From an uncultured Eubacterium sp. (lineage in GTDB: Bacteria > Bacillota > Clostridia > Lachnospirales > Lachnospiraceae): a DNA stretch of 64,000 nt. A program made the position numbers and the translations under genes. Under the pieces are notes generated by a model. The model was not told where the DNA came from, did no database searches, and was given only the letters and a program-made list of their open reading frames with translations. Shown here piece after piece: positions 53,635 through 62,696 of this stretch (positions within the stretch are counted from its first letter, which is position 1; every line of letters starts with the position of its first letter). The stretch spans positions 70,330 through 134,329 of the forward strand of contig CAJUBZ010000003.1 in the NCBI GenBank assembly GCA_910584795.1, given 5' to 3'.

Positions 53635-54510
53635 ATGAATATACAAAATACATTTAACATTGTGGAGAATATTTTATCTGATAATAGAGTAAAAGCGTCA
53701 GACGTTTCAGTTTTGTTCGCACTAATAAGTCACATGGGGACAAAAGGATATTGTTATCCAGCAGTTCCTACACTAGCCATGGAAACCGGTTATAGTGAAA
53801 GAAGTGTGCAGCTGTCTACAAATAGATTAGAATATTTGGGCTATATATCCAAGGTATATCGTAAGGGATATAGAAGACAGTATAGTAATTATTATTGCTT
53901 AAATATTCAGGAAAATGTTCCGCACAAAAAGGATGGAGAATTAAAAAATATCATAGGGCAAGATGATGAATACATGGAATTTGTCAGTAAATTTTGTACA
54001 GTTGAGAAGAAATATAAAATTGAATGTATGAATTATGTGCAGCGAAATTTAAAGGCATTGGATAAGAGAGAATGTACGTTTTTACTATATGCTTTATTAA
54101 AGGCAGACAGAGAAGCTATGTTATATTTTACTACGAATGCAATGGCTGATAAGTTAAGCATGGCTTATAGTAGAATTCTTAAGATTATGAATGCTTTGGA
54201 AGAGAAGAAAATCATACAATTTGTTCGAAAAAATATTAAAGGAGAAGAGATTAATTTAGTCCGGATTAATATTGAAAATTTGAACTACAGAACACAACTT
54301 ATGCAGCGCATGATGTATCTTGTTCGTATCAAAAGTATGGTTATTAAATTTTTTACAGTATTTTATGATGAGTCAAATTATGATGTAAAAATAGAGGTAT
54401 TTTTGTTTGCTTGGGAAGTATTATATATGATAAATTATCTTACTAAAATATTCATTTATGTTCAGGCGTTGGAGCGTCATTCGCTTTATGACCAAAATTT
54501 TTCACCCTAA
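53635..54510 (+). CDS. Winged-helix (HTH_36-like) protein
   Basis: 291 residues. N-terminal winged helix (about 15-85; YPAVPTLAMETGYSERSVQLSTNRLEYLGYI is the HTH), a second HTH-like stretch (about 165-210, MADKLSMAYSRILKIMNALEEKKII) and a hydrophobic, aromatic C-terminus. It could be a replication initiator or a transcription regulator of the element; both use this fold. AAGGTGG precedes the ATG. Confidence 0.65.
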   Translation: MNIQNTFNIVENILSDNRVKASDVSVLFALISHMGTKGYCYPAVPTLAMETGYSERSVQLSTNRLEYLGYISKVYRKGYRRQYSNYYCLNIQENVPHKKDGELKNIIGQDDEYMEFVSKFCTVEKKYKIECMNYVQRNLKALDKRECTFLLYALLKADREAMLYFTTNAMADKLSMAYSRILKIMNALEEKKIIQFVRKNIKGEEINLVRINIENLNYRTQLMQRMMYLVRIKSMVIKFFTVFYDESNYDVKIEVFLFAWEVLYMINYLTKIFIYVQALERHSLYDQNFSP

Positions 54511-54610
54511 GGAAAACAATGGTTATTAAATAGACTAAAGATGGTTATTGAAAAAGACTATATATTGAATAATTTATTTATTCTATATATACAGAGCAAC
54601 TATGTAGTTA

Positions 54611-54643
54611 GAACTCATACAGGGATGTATGGGTTATTTTTTT
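54611..54643 (+). terminator. Hairpin with T-run in the leader of the polyvalent-protein operon
   Basis: AACTCATACA pairs with TGTATGGGTT, followed by seven T, ending just before the ribosome site of the next gene. A terminator placed there is likely to act as an attenuator. Confidence 0.65.
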
Positions 54644-54659
54644 GGAAGGAGAAAGGAAT

Positions 54660-56123
54660 ATGACTGAGAGGAAAGCAGAAAATGCGTTGAAAGAGGATGA
54701 AAAAGTAACTGAGAAGAAACAGTTGGAGTACTATACTATGAATTTAAATGGAGTTGGTGTTGGTAAAGGTGCAGCTACAGTCACATATCAAAAATTGGAT
54801 GATGCAATTAAAGCTTATCAGGAATCTGATGCAGGTGGAAAAAGAATTGGATTTTCTCTAAATGGTAAAGAAGTTGGCATAGCATATTTTGGCAGTGATG
54901 GAATTAATCATATGATGGACCAGGAATACATAGTGCGAGGATTTAATAGCGCTACACCAGAAGAAATGGAAAATATTTTGCAAAATGTAAAGCTACTACA
55001 AAGTGTATTTGTTCCGAAGAATGAAAAAATCCAGAACAATGTTTCATCTGAATCAAAAAATAATGATAAAAAACAGAGTGATGTTTTGTCAAGTGGTGAG
55101 CAGATGGAAGGAAAGATTACATACTATGCTATTAATGAAAATGAGGCTCGAACTGCACACAGTATGAAATATTATTATCCATATGAGCATGGAACAAAAA
55201 CTAAGGAGTATAGAGAAGAGGTTGATAAAATTTATGATATGGTAACAAAAATCTCCAAAGTCAGACCGGAAGCAGCTGAAACAGCATATCAGTTGGCGAA
55301 TCAGTTTTCCAAAGAAATGGCAGATAATATGAATCAGGCAATAAAGGTAGAATGTATGTGTCCTTCCGATATGATTGCTGGTGCTAAAAATATTTCTGCG
55401 AAAATGAGAAAACAGCAGGATACAGCACGGATGAAGAATCAAGAAGAATACAGAGAAATTAAAAGAATAGAAAAAAGATTGAATGATATTCTGACAGGGA
55501 AAGATAAAATTCAAAAGATAACGAATAATCCAATAAAAGAATCTGTCGAAAAATCAACTGAAGAAAAGGAAAGTTTTAAACAGTCACAACAGCCGGCTGA
55601 AGAAAAGGACCTGTTACAACAGCCGATTGAGAAGAGTGAAATAAAACTAAATAACAAATATTTTAAAGTAGTGGAAAATATGGAATTGGGGAAACTACAG
55701 TTGACGTTTACCGGTAAACCAAATGAAAAGATGAGGGATATCCTGAAAGATAATCATTTTCATTGGTCATGGGAAAACAGAGCATGGGAAACTTCATTAA
55801 CAGATGATGCAAAAGAAGCAGTTAAGAACGTTGCAGCAAGATTTGAAGAACTCGAGAAACAGGGAAAATTAGAATTAGAAAAATTGGAAAATTCAAAGCC
55901 ATCATATATGAAAAACAAAAAATTCCATGGAAAAGAATTTCAATCAAGTAATTATGATCATGTTAGTTTGGAAAAGCAAGTTATGCTGAAACAGAATAAG
56001 AGAATTAAAGAGCAATTACATGATGATATAGGAACTAAGTTGGATCAGACACAGGACACATTGCATCAGGAAGAATTGGGAATGGTAGAGGATGTAGATG
56101 TTGAGATTGAAATTGGAGAATAG
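54660..56123 (+). CDS. Large polyvalent-type protein 1 (YodL/LPD-like domains)
   Basis: 487 residues from ATG 54660 (AAGGAGA 6 bases upstream). N-terminal module (about 25-110, YYTMNLNGVGVGKGAATVTY...), a second with the same YY-x-N start (about 150-250, ITYYAINENEARTAHSMKYYYPY, YodL-like), a coiled charged linker, and a C-terminal module (MRDILKDNHFHWSWENRAWETSLTDDA). Its last 35 residues match the end of the next protein. Such proteins on conjugative elements are thought to be carried into the recipient and counter its defences. Confidence 0.6.
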   Translation: MTERKAENALKEDEKVTEKKQLEYYTMNLNGVGVGKGAATVTYQKLDDAIKAYQESDAGGKRIGFSLNGKEVGIAYFGSDGINHMMDQEYIVRGFNSATPEEMENILQNVKLLQSVFVPKNEKIQNNVSSESKNNDKKQSDVLSSGEQMEGKITYYAINENEARTAHSMKYYYPYEHGTKTKEYREEVDKIYDMVTKISKVRPEAAETAYQLANQFSKEMADNMNQAIKVECMCPSDMIAGAKNISAKMRKQQDTARMKNQEEYREIKRIEKRLNDILTGKDKIQKITNNPIKESVEKSTEEKESFKQSQQPAEEKDLLQQPIEKSEIKLNNKYFKVVENMELGKLQLTFTGKPNEKMRDILKDNHFHWSWENRAWETSLTDDAKEAVKNVAARFEELEKQGKLELEKLENSKPSYMKNKKFHGKEFQSSNYDHVSLEKQVMLKQNKRIKEQLHDDIGTKLDQTQDTLHQEELGMVEDVDVEIEIGE

Positions 56124-56154
56124 AAAATACTGCAGTGATTTTGGGAGGTAGAAT

Positions 56155-59100
56155 ATGAGTTATTTTAAGAAAATACAATCATTAGATGATTTAAAAGAGC
56201 AGTTTAAAAAATTGGCAAGAGAGCACCATCCGGATGCCGGAGGTGATGCGGAAATCATGAAACAGATTAATCAAGAATATGACACTTTATTTCCAATCTG
56301 GAAACATAGGTACAATTTGTCAGCAGAACAGCCTACAGAAGAAACAGCCTATAGTACCAGAAGCCGGTTCTATACAGAAAATGGATGGGAGGGTGATAAT
56401 TATGATGCAAAACTTACCTTAAAAGAGATAGCAAAAATAGTAAGAACATATGTAAAAGAAGAATATCCTACATATAAGTTTAGTGTACGGACAAAATATG
56501 CATCAATGGTTCAGGAACTTCATGTTGATTTACTTGAAAGTCCGATTGAAATCTATAAAACATTTGATGAGTTGACAGATGTCGATAAGGTCGGATTAAT
56601 CAAAAAAGCAGAGAGGAATGATTACTTTCATTTAACAAGCTGGAATGATGCGGAATTACAAGAGGAATTAGAACGAATATGGAAAGAACATGGTAATTTT
56701 TATAAATGTTTAAATGATGTAACTAGTGCGGTTATCTCTGATGTAGACAATTTTGTGAATTCTTATAATTATGATGATTCGGATGCAATGATTGATTACT
56801 TTGACAACAATTTTTATTATTTTGGCTGTGCACAAAATAACGGTATGAATATTAAGGTTGTACCAAAGACTGCAAGGATTAAAAATAAAGAAGGCACATT
56901 GTCGCAGGAACGAAGAGCAACGTCACCAGAAGAAGATTTTACAGAAAAAGAAAACGGAGAAAATACACAATATAATATTGAGAAAAGTAAGCATACAAAG
57001 ACAGGAGAAGATATATGGCTGGTAAAAATAAATGATAAACTTGAACGAGATGATTTTTTACAGGAGAAAGAAAAAATGAAAGAATTGGGTGGGTATTACA
57101 GTAAATATACTCACTCTTTTGTTTTTAAAGAAGATCCAAGTGATAAGTTAAATGTAGATTTAGAGGAAGAAAGAAATTCAGAGAGTAAATTGACTGAAAA
57201 AAGTGTTGAATTGCCAGATACACTAGAAGAGTGGAAGAAGTTGGAATTTGATAAGCCACGATTAATTCATGAATTTGAATCAGTGCTGCCAATTCCGGAT
57301 ATAGAAAGAATCACTTTGTACTGGGGAGATATGGGAGAATATGAATTTAAAGGAACAGTTTCAGAGCAGGAGGCCTTTGAGAGATATAGTAAATTAAGAG
57401 AGCTGGATTACTTATCACAAAAAATTGAAGGTGTACAGCTTGGCAATTTTGAATGGGATGAAGATAATTATTTACATTTTACTGCAGAGGTTGATGGTTA
57501 TGAATTAGAAGGCTTATTTAGAACATCAGATCCACAAAATGGAGAAGATATGAAATTAGTGAGTATTGATTATGGTTATAGCCATTCACAGATTAAAGAG
57601 CAATGGGATAACATTGAAGAATTTTTAAAAGAATATAGTGCTGACAAATATAACGAAATACTACATGGAAAAGCAACAATTGCTGAAGAAAATTACCAGG
57701 AATTATTGAAATTAGCTCCGGAAATTATTAATGGAAAACGAAATCAAATGGATTTTACTGCTGGAAAAAATTTTTACTCGTTATCAATAGAAAATATTGG
57801 GGATAATAGAATATCTATGATGCATTGGTATACAGTGAATGGAGATCTTGTTAGAGATCCAGATATTGAATTTGTTCTGAATAAAGAAAATCAGACATTA
57901 ATACCAATGACATATCAGCAGTGGGATAATTACCAAAATGTTGAAGATCAGGATGGAACAATAGATAAAGTATTACAAGATGACTTGAATTCATTTACAA
58001 AACAATGGTTTAATAATATTAATGCACAAGGGTATATTTCAGTAGAAAAAGTAATTGAAAATATCAGAGAATATGAAAATTCTATAGGAATGCTTGAAAA
58101 TGAGCGAATCACAAAATTAGATGAAGATAATCATATTCACTTAAAACAGGGTGATGAACATATAAAGGATTATGTAAAATATTCACGTAAATGTAAAGAA
58201 TATTTAAGGTTTGGATATGAAGTGGATGAAGCTACAAGTGGTGCATTAAGCAATATTGAACGTGTTAAAATATGTGATACTCCGGAAATTCTTTTAAAAG
58301 CAGGATTAGAGCAAAAACCGATGTTATATACACAAGGGCATCTTGCAGAAGCATTAAGTCCAAAAGAAAGAAGAAATCCACATAAACACGGATTAACAAT
58401 AGAACAGATGAAATCATTACCGGAACAGTTCGAAGAGCCTGTAATCATAGCCAATAATCCATCAAGAGAGGATGCCTTATTGATGGTTTTATGTGCTACA
58501 GATAATGATAAGCTGCCATTGATTGTCAGTGTAAAACCTGATGGTAAAGGATTCTATGAATTAGAAGAAGTAGAGACAAATATGGTATTAACTGTTTTTG
58601 GGAAAAATAATTTTCAACATTATTTTGAAAGCGCATTGCTTCCTGATAATATTGTGTATATAAGCAAAGAAAAAAGTCAAATGCTTGAGCGCCTATGTGA
58701 ACGCCAATTGTTCACGTGCTACTCAAGCATTGACTTTGATACTATTATACAAAAGCCGGAATGTGTAGTCAATATGGAAAAGCAAAAGTATGCACGTATA
58801 ATACAAGTGCCAGGAATTAGTTTTGATAAATGGTTGGAAACTTCAGGATATGACAAACAAAAATTTTCATTTGAAGCTGAAAGAATTAAAGATATGATGG
58901 GAAAATTTGAAACGCATACACAACATAGTTATGAAGTTCTAAAAGGAAAACAAGACAAGGTCGAATATTATCATAAAGCGTATGAAGCATATCAGGCAGA
59001 AGTAAAGGATGGGAAAATACCTTTAACAGAAAAAAGATTACCTTTAGATTTATCAAAGGAGCAGGATCAGGCATTTTGTAGAATGGAGATAAAGAGGTTG

Positions 59101-59313
59101 GAAAAACAGGGGAAGCATAAGGAAGCTGATAATTGGAGAAATTATTACCATAAAAATTCTCTTAAAGAATCAAATAAATCACCTCAAACTACATACGATA
59201 AGATACAGCATGAAGAATTAGGAACTAAATTAGAAAGTACAGAAGAGAGATTGCAACAAGAAAATTTAGGCGTGGTTGAGGATGCAAATTTAGACTTAGA
59301 TTTAGAAATATAA
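56155..59313 (+). CDS. Large polyvalent-type protein 2 with N-terminal J-like domain
   Basis: 1052 residues. GGGAGG precedes the ATG. N-terminal J-domain with the HPD tripeptide at 25-27 (AREHHPDAGGD), then an LPD29-like module (about 80-220), LPD-type modules around 355-470 (LYWGDMGEYEFKGTVSEQEAFERY) and 560-620, and a long module at about 690-860 containing PHKHGLTIEQMKSLPE and DALLMVLCATDNDKLPLIVSV. The final 40 residues (HEELGTKLESTEERL... then VEDANLDL) match the tail of the preceding protein. A DNA hairpin is embedded in the coding sequence at 58676-58734. Likely an effector transferred with the element; inference only. Confidence 0.65.
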   Translation: MSYFKKIQSLDDLKEQFKKLAREHHPDAGGDAEIMKQINQEYDTLFPIWKHRYNLSAEQPTEETAYSTRSRFYTENGWEGDNYDAKLTLKEIAKIVRTYVKEEYPTYKFSVRTKYASMVQELHVDLLESPIEIYKTFDELTDVDKVGLIKKAERNDYFHLTSWNDAELQEELERIWKEHGNFYKCLNDVTSAVISDVDNFVNSYNYDDSDAMIDYFDNNFYYFGCAQNNGMNIKVVPKTARIKNKEGTLSQERRATSPEEDFTEKENGENTQYNIEKSKHTKTGEDIWLVKINDKLERDDFLQEKEKMKELGGYYSKYTHSFVFKEDPSDKLNVDLEEERNSESKLTEKSVELPDTLEEWKKLEFDKPRLIHEFESVLPIPDIERITLYWGDMGEYEFKGTVSEQEAFERYSKLRELDYLSQKIEGVQLGNFEWDEDNYLHFTAEVDGYELEGLFRTSDPQNGEDMKLVSIDYGYSHSQIKEQWDNIEEFLKEYSADKYNEILHGKATIAEENYQELLKLAPEIINGKRNQMDFTAGKNFYSLSIENIGDNRISMMHWYTVNGDLVRDPDIEFVLNKENQTLIPMTYQQWDNYQNVEDQDGTIDKVLQDDLNSFTKQWFNNINAQGYISVEKVIENIREYENSIGMLENERITKLDEDNHIHLKQGDEHIKDYVKYSRKCKEYLRFGYEVDEATSGALSNIERVKICDTPEILLKAGLEQKPMLYTQGHLAEALSPKERRNPHKHGLTIEQMKSLPEQFEEPVIIANNPSREDALLMVLCATDNDKLPLIVSVKPDGKGFYELEEVETNMVLTVFGKNNFQHYFESALLPDNIVYISKEKSQMLERLCERQLFTCYSSIDFDTIIQKPECVVNMEKQKYARIIQVPGISFDKWLETSGYDKQKFSFEAERIKDMMGKFETHTQHSYEVLKGKQDKVEYYHKAYEAYQAEVKDGKIPLTEKRLPLDLSKEQDQAFCRMEIKRLEKQGKHKEADNWRNYYHKNSLKESNKSPQTTYDKIQHEELGTKLESTEERLQQENLGVVEDANLDLDLEI
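58676..58734. repeat. Hairpin embedded in coding sequence
   Basis: GTCAAATGCTTGAG (58676-58689) pairs with CTCAAGCATTGAC (58722-58734) with one bulge; inside, GTGAAC (58697-58702) pairs with GTTCAC (58710-58715). The frame stays open through it. Confidence 0.65.
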
Positions 59314-59318
59314 ATATA

Positions 59319-59356
59319 GCAGAGATTGTTTTGATTAACAGTCTCTGCATTTATTT
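59319..59356 (+). terminator. Terminator after polyvalent protein 2
   Basis: GCAGAGA-TTGTT pairs with AACAG-TCTCTGC, followed by a T-rich run. Confidence 0.85.
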
Positions 59357-59389
59357 TTTTGCCTTTCTATAACAACGAGGTGTTTATAA

Positions 59390-59461
59390 ATGGAAAGCTT
59401 TTTAAAATCAAGAAAATTCTATCGGGGGCGCGCACCCCCGAACCCCTGCGTTACACCCTGA
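59390..59461 (+). other. 23-codon ORF reading into the GC-rich hairpin
   Basis: GAGGTG is followed by ATG at 59390 and 23 codons ending at TGA 59459-59461; the second half reads FYRGRAPPNPCVTP straight through the GC-rich hairpin. It may be a translated leader or chance. Confidence 0.3.
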
Positions 59462-59489
59462 TGGAGTAAATCCTACGGATTTTCTCCAT
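59421..59489. other. GC-rich double hairpin, candidate transfer-origin-like site
   Basis: CGGGGG (59423-59428) pairs with CCCCCG (59435-59440) around GCGCGCA. Next comes CCTGCGTTACACCCTG, then a second hairpin, ATGGAGTAAATCC (59461-59473) with GGATTTTCTCCAT (59477-59489), one mismatch. Inverted repeats next to a short GC-rich stretch in AT-rich DNA are typical of oriT/nic regions. Bases 59490-59592 hold nothing recognisable. Confidence 0.35.
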
Positions 59490-59592
59490 GCAGTGCGTTT
59501 TAATGATACAAAAACATTAAGTGAATCTTTTATTTACAAAAGAGGAAACGATATTATACTCAGATATTGAACAACGATAATAATTCCAATTC

Positions 59593-60477
59593 CTATAGTA
59601 TTTTCTGTGCTTCCAACTCATAGGTAGTAGGGGATAACATCATTTGATAAATAGTAATACCATTTTTCCGTCCAAATTGAAGGATCTCATTTTTGAAATT
59701 TGATGAAATTTTTGCACCTAAATAGAATGATTTTATATGATTTTTTAAATCTAATACATATTTACCATTTGGATATTCTAATTTTTGTGGCATTACTTTA
59801 TTTAAATTAGGAGTTACAATTCTCCATTCTTCTTCATATGACCAAACATCTGATTTATGGCAAGTAGTTTCATATATCCATTTTGTAGCATTATTTAGCA
59901 TATCCTTTTTAGATACAATATATCTATCGTTTGTATATGTAACAGGATGTAGATGTTTATAAAGCCAATCATCTGTTTCAAACTCATATTCTATACAGTA
60001 ACCTTCATGATTTTGTGCATAATGGCTCCACATAAGCATAGAATCATACACTTCTGATAAGCATACTACTCTTACGGAATCTTTAATTTTGTCCATGCAA
60101 TTGTTTAATTGATTTTCTATAATATTAATCCAAGAGTCAGAAAGTCTTGCACCGTGTGCTTTCAAAACTATTTGAAGTGCTCTTTCTATATCATCAGAAT
60201 AAAGAATTCTATCTTTTTCTTCTTTTTTCAATTTAAATTTGCGATTTAATAAATATATGTAGGTTTCTCTATCGACAATATTTTCCAAAGCTTCTGTCTG
60301 AAAACAAAATTCACAATCATAAGGATCATTGAAGTAAAGTGGTGAAGATGGATATACGAGACCTTCAAAAGCTTCAAATTTCCACTTTTCAATATTAATC
60401 ATGGATTGATGAATATGGCTATAATCGTTTATCATTTCTGTATTAAATGCTCTATATCTATATAACTTTTTACTCAT
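59593..60477 (-). CDS. DUF2971 family protein
   Basis: 294 residues from ATG 60477 (AAAGGA 8 bases upstream; an ATG at 60519 precedes that site). Landmarks of DUF2971 in order: LYRYRAF, PLYFNDPYDCEF, VVCLSEVYDSMLMWSHYAQNHEGYCIEYEF, and EEEWRIV. The family is frequent in bacterial defence and mobile islands; its activity is unknown. First gene of the cargo island, on the opposite strand to the transfer genes. Confidence 0.85.
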   Translation of the reverse strand: MSKKLYRYRAFNTEMINDYSHIHQSMINIEKWKFEAFEGLVYPSSPLYFNDPYDCEFCFQTEALENIVDRETYIYLLNRKFKLKKEEKDRILYSDDIERALQIVLKAHGARLSDSWINIIENQLNNCMDKIKDSVRVVCLSEVYDSMLMWSHYAQNHEGYCIEYEFETDDWLYKHLHPVTYTNDRYIVSKKDMLNNATKWIYETTCHKSDVWSYEEEWRIVTPNLNKVMPQKLEYPNGKYVLDLKNHIKSFYLGAKISSNFKNEILQFGRKNGITIYQMMLSPTTYELEAQKIL

Positions 60478-60697
60478 ATTTGAAATCCTTTCCAAGTTAA
60501 TTGTTTTTACTTTTGTCAATATTATATATAATTTATATATACCATTTTTTTAGTTCTTTTTTTGAGAACTGGCATATGAAAATAGTACGTTTATAACCTA
60601 AATTTATCGAAACTAAAGTTGTAGTTTTCTAGAACACAAATATATTATAACTTGAGCAAGAGAGTTATGGTAGTATTAAAAAATTTTTTTCAATATC

Positions 60698-60871
60698 TCC
60701 CCCGGAGGGGAGGCCCGGGCTTTGCCCGGGAATTATATTTCGAAGAAATATAAGCAAGCTTCCTATTTGTCTGACGACAAATAGCTTGTTGGGGAAATCC
60801 CCAATCCCCTGGTGATATTTGGGAAGTATCCCAATCCCTCTGATAACTTTGGTCCGGGTGGGACCGAAGTT
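60698..60871. repeat. Cluster of seven consecutive hairpins
   Basis: In 174 bp: CTCCCC/GGGGAG (60698-60712); CCCGGGC/GCCCGGG (60714-60730); TTATATTTC/GAAATATAA (60733-60753); CAAGCT..TATTTGTC/GACAAATA..GCTTG (60755-60788); TTGGGG/CCCCAA (60789-60804); TTGGGA/TCCCAA (60818-60833); and a copy of the 27-bp palindrome (60845-60871) followed by a T-run. GC content is far above the surrounding DNA. No credible gene overlaps. Confidence 0.75.
60845..60871. repeat. 27-bp palindrome, copy 1
   Basis: AACTTTGGTCC, a GGGTG centre, GGACCGAAGTT, T-run after it on the + strand. Member of an eight-copy family confined to the cargo island. Confidence 0.75.
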
Positions 60872-60958
60872 GCTTTTTTGGCAATAACAAATTTTTAACG
60901 TTATGTTATAATATGAAATATTGTAGTTATTAAAAAGGTGTATGAAGGGAGAACGATT

Positions 60959-61849
60959 ATGAAAATACAAAGAAATATAATATATTTATTATTTATTGGG
61001 CTTGGGATTACCACCATATTGTATGCTTGTTGTATATTCAAGTGGAATACGCAAGAATGTGTAATAGAAGATAAATGGAAGGAATTTGTATCAAACCTTT
61101 TAGTAGGGATTTGGGGAAGTGCGTTTGTTTCATTATTGATATCGGTTATTGGATATTTGAATGAACGGAAAATTGTATTAAGAAATTATTATAAAAATTG
61201 GCTTATATTAATAGAGCATTGTGGAGAGTATCTTAATTATACTGATAAAGCAATATGGTATAAGGAATATGAAAGAAAGTTTCATGACTTTTTTGATTTT
61301 GGGGAAGAAATAGCTTTTTTTATAGATATAAGAAAACATAAAAAGTATTTGGGAGAAATTGTAAATTTTTATAATATTTTTATAATTTTAATGCAGGATG
61401 ATTTCAAGATATTAAACTGTGCACTTGATAAAAGCACAGTTGAAAATAAAATAGAAGAAACTATGTTAAAAAAGAGAACTATTAATAAATTGAATCAAGA
61501 TATGACTGTAGATATAATGAATTTTAAGAAAATATATAATATAGGTGTCAAGGGACTATTTACAAAGTATAGATTTAATAAAACGATTTTAACGGAGGCA
61601 AGTTTTAAGGAAGTATCACAAGGAGTAGAGGAAAACATAAAAGAAATAATTAAGAAAATGCAAAAAAATGGTTCTACTAAAGTCACAATTAGAATTAGTA
61701 AGAGCAATGTTAAAGTGTTGGAGAAAAAACAATATATTTATAGAGCCACACAATTAGAGGGTGATTATTATGAATTAGAGTGTCGATTTATACTTGTACA
61801 TTATTTTGAATTAAAGGACAGTTTAAAAAAAGAAATGTTACTGGTATAA
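60959..61849 (+). CDS. Hypothetical two-pass membrane protein of the cargo island
   Basis: 296 residues from ATG 60959 (AAGGGAGA upstream). Two membrane segments (about 7-27 and 48-68), then a helical, Lys-rich cytosolic region of 220 residues. No family recognised. Very AT-rich, with 27-bp palindromes on both sides (60845 and 61902). Membrane-plus-helical layout is common among phage-defence effectors, but nothing specific supports that here. Confidence 0.6.
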   Translation: MKIQRNIIYLLFIGLGITTILYACCIFKWNTQECVIEDKWKEFVSNLLVGIWGSAFVSLLISVIGYLNERKIVLRNYYKNWLILIEHCGEYLNYTDKAIWYKEYERKFHDFFDFGEEIAFFIDIRKHKKYLGEIVNFYNIFIILMQDDFKILNCALDKSTVENKIEETMLKKRTINKLNQDMTVDIMNFKKIYNIGVKGLFTKYRFNKTILTEASFKEVSQGVEENIKEIIKKMQKNGSTKVTIRISKSNVKVLEKKQYIYRATQLEGDYYELECRFILVHYFELKDSLKKEMLLV

Positions 61850-61901
61850 AATAAAAGGAGTATGGTTATAGGGAAGAAATTATATAGATAATTAAGGAAA
61901 T

Positions 61902-61928
61902 AACTTTGGTTCCGGTGGGACCGAAGTT
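61902..61928. repeat. 27-bp palindrome, copy 2
   Basis: AACTTTGGTTCC..GGGACCGAAGTT, 52 bases after the stop of the membrane protein gene. Confidence 0.75.
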
Positions 61929-62276
61929 ATGAGTTTTAAAACTGAAGTTGAAAAATAATAATATATAGTATAATATTACTATTAGGAGAGTCAAAAAGTT
62001 AGACTTTACCTAATCTTTGGTAAAGCAAAATTTATAACTATAACTATGCTTTGCCAGAATAAGGGCATTAAATTTTGTGTGTAGAATAAGTAATAACAAG
62101 AGTAATAATAGTGCGAAGCATTATCACAAAGGAAAATGGATTAATGTATGTAATCATGGCATCATCTTTTTGTATAGTTAGGAGATGGTGCCATTGCCCT
62201 TTCAGTTTGCTACAAATGTTATTATATAAAAGCAATTTTTACAATTTGGTTATATATTGAAATATAAGAGAAATGT
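61929..62276. other. Non-coding stretch with short hairpins
   Basis: No supported gene. Small stem-loops are visible: AGTC/GACT around 61988-62004, CTTTACC/GGTAAAG around 62003-62027, and GGCATCATCT/AGATGGTGCC around 62158-62193. It could hold a small RNA; there is no firm promoter or terminator pair. Confidence 0.3.
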
Positions 62277-62303
62277 GACTTTGGTTCCAGTGGGACCAAA
62301 GTT
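62277..62303. repeat. 27-bp palindrome, copy 3
   Basis: ACTTTGGTTCC..GGGACCAAAGT; it overlaps the stop of the reverse-strand 67-residue gene and can act as its terminator. Confidence 0.75.
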
Positions 62304-62505
62304 ATTTTTGAAAGTTTACAAATATAAGTTTTTCTTTTGAAATGTAGTTGTGTTTGGTCATTTCTTTGGTTGTATTATTGTTGTGTGTAGATTGTTTTCG
62401 ATATAGGTTAATCATTTCAAAAATTATAAGTTCTTGATTTTCGTCATTTAGGCGATAAAAGTATTTTTCTAATTTTTTCTTTTGTATCAACTGCAAATCC
62501 CCCAT
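62302..62505 (-). CDS. Hypothetical small helical protein
   Basis: Up to 67 residues from ATG 62505; a TTG at 62490 has a better-placed GGGGG upstream and would give 62. Helical sequence KLEKYFYRLNDENQELIIFEMINLYRKQ, then a polar tail. Looks like a small regulator or antitoxin-size protein; family unrecognised. Palindrome copies lie at both ends. Confidence 0.5.
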   Translation of the reverse strand: MGDLQLIQKKKLEKYFYRLNDENQELIIFEMINLYRKQSTHNNNTTKEMTKHNYISKEKLIFVNFQK

Positions 62506-62530
62506 TGTATGCTAATGTTATTATAATTAT

Positions 62531-62691
62531 AACTTCGGACCCGGTGGGACCAAAGTTGAAAAGAATGAAAAAATAACTTCGGACCCGGTGGGACCAAAGT
62601 TGAAAAGAATGAAAAAATAACTTCGGACCCAGTGGGACCAAAGTTGGAAAAAGAATGAAAAAGTAACTTCGGACCCAGTGGGACCAAAGTT
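62531..62691. repeat. Four tandem copies of the 27-bp palindrome
   Basis: Copies at 62531-62557, 62575-62601, 62619-62645 and 62665-62691, spacing 44, 44 and 46 bp, with A/G-rich spacers (GAAAAGAATGAAAAA). All share AACTTCGGACCC at the left and GGGACCAAAGTT at the right. They separate the 67-residue gene from the NERD operon. The long reverse-strand open frames across them are an effect of the repeats. Confidence 0.85.
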
Positions 62692-62696
62692 ACTTT

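Noticed and set aside
60665..60970. Reverse-strand frames across the hairpin cluster
   Set aside because: They follow the GC-rich hairpins, lack a ribosome site, and have composition unlike neighbouring proteins.
62444..62687. Reverse-strand frames with repeated GPTGSEV blocks
   Set aside because: They arise from the four tandem 27-bp palindromes read through in frame; spacing and composition explain them.
62531..62691. CRISPR-like array
   Set aside because: The repeats are palindromes separated by near-identical 17-19 bp spacers; spacers in a CRISPR array differ from each other. No cas gene is in the window.
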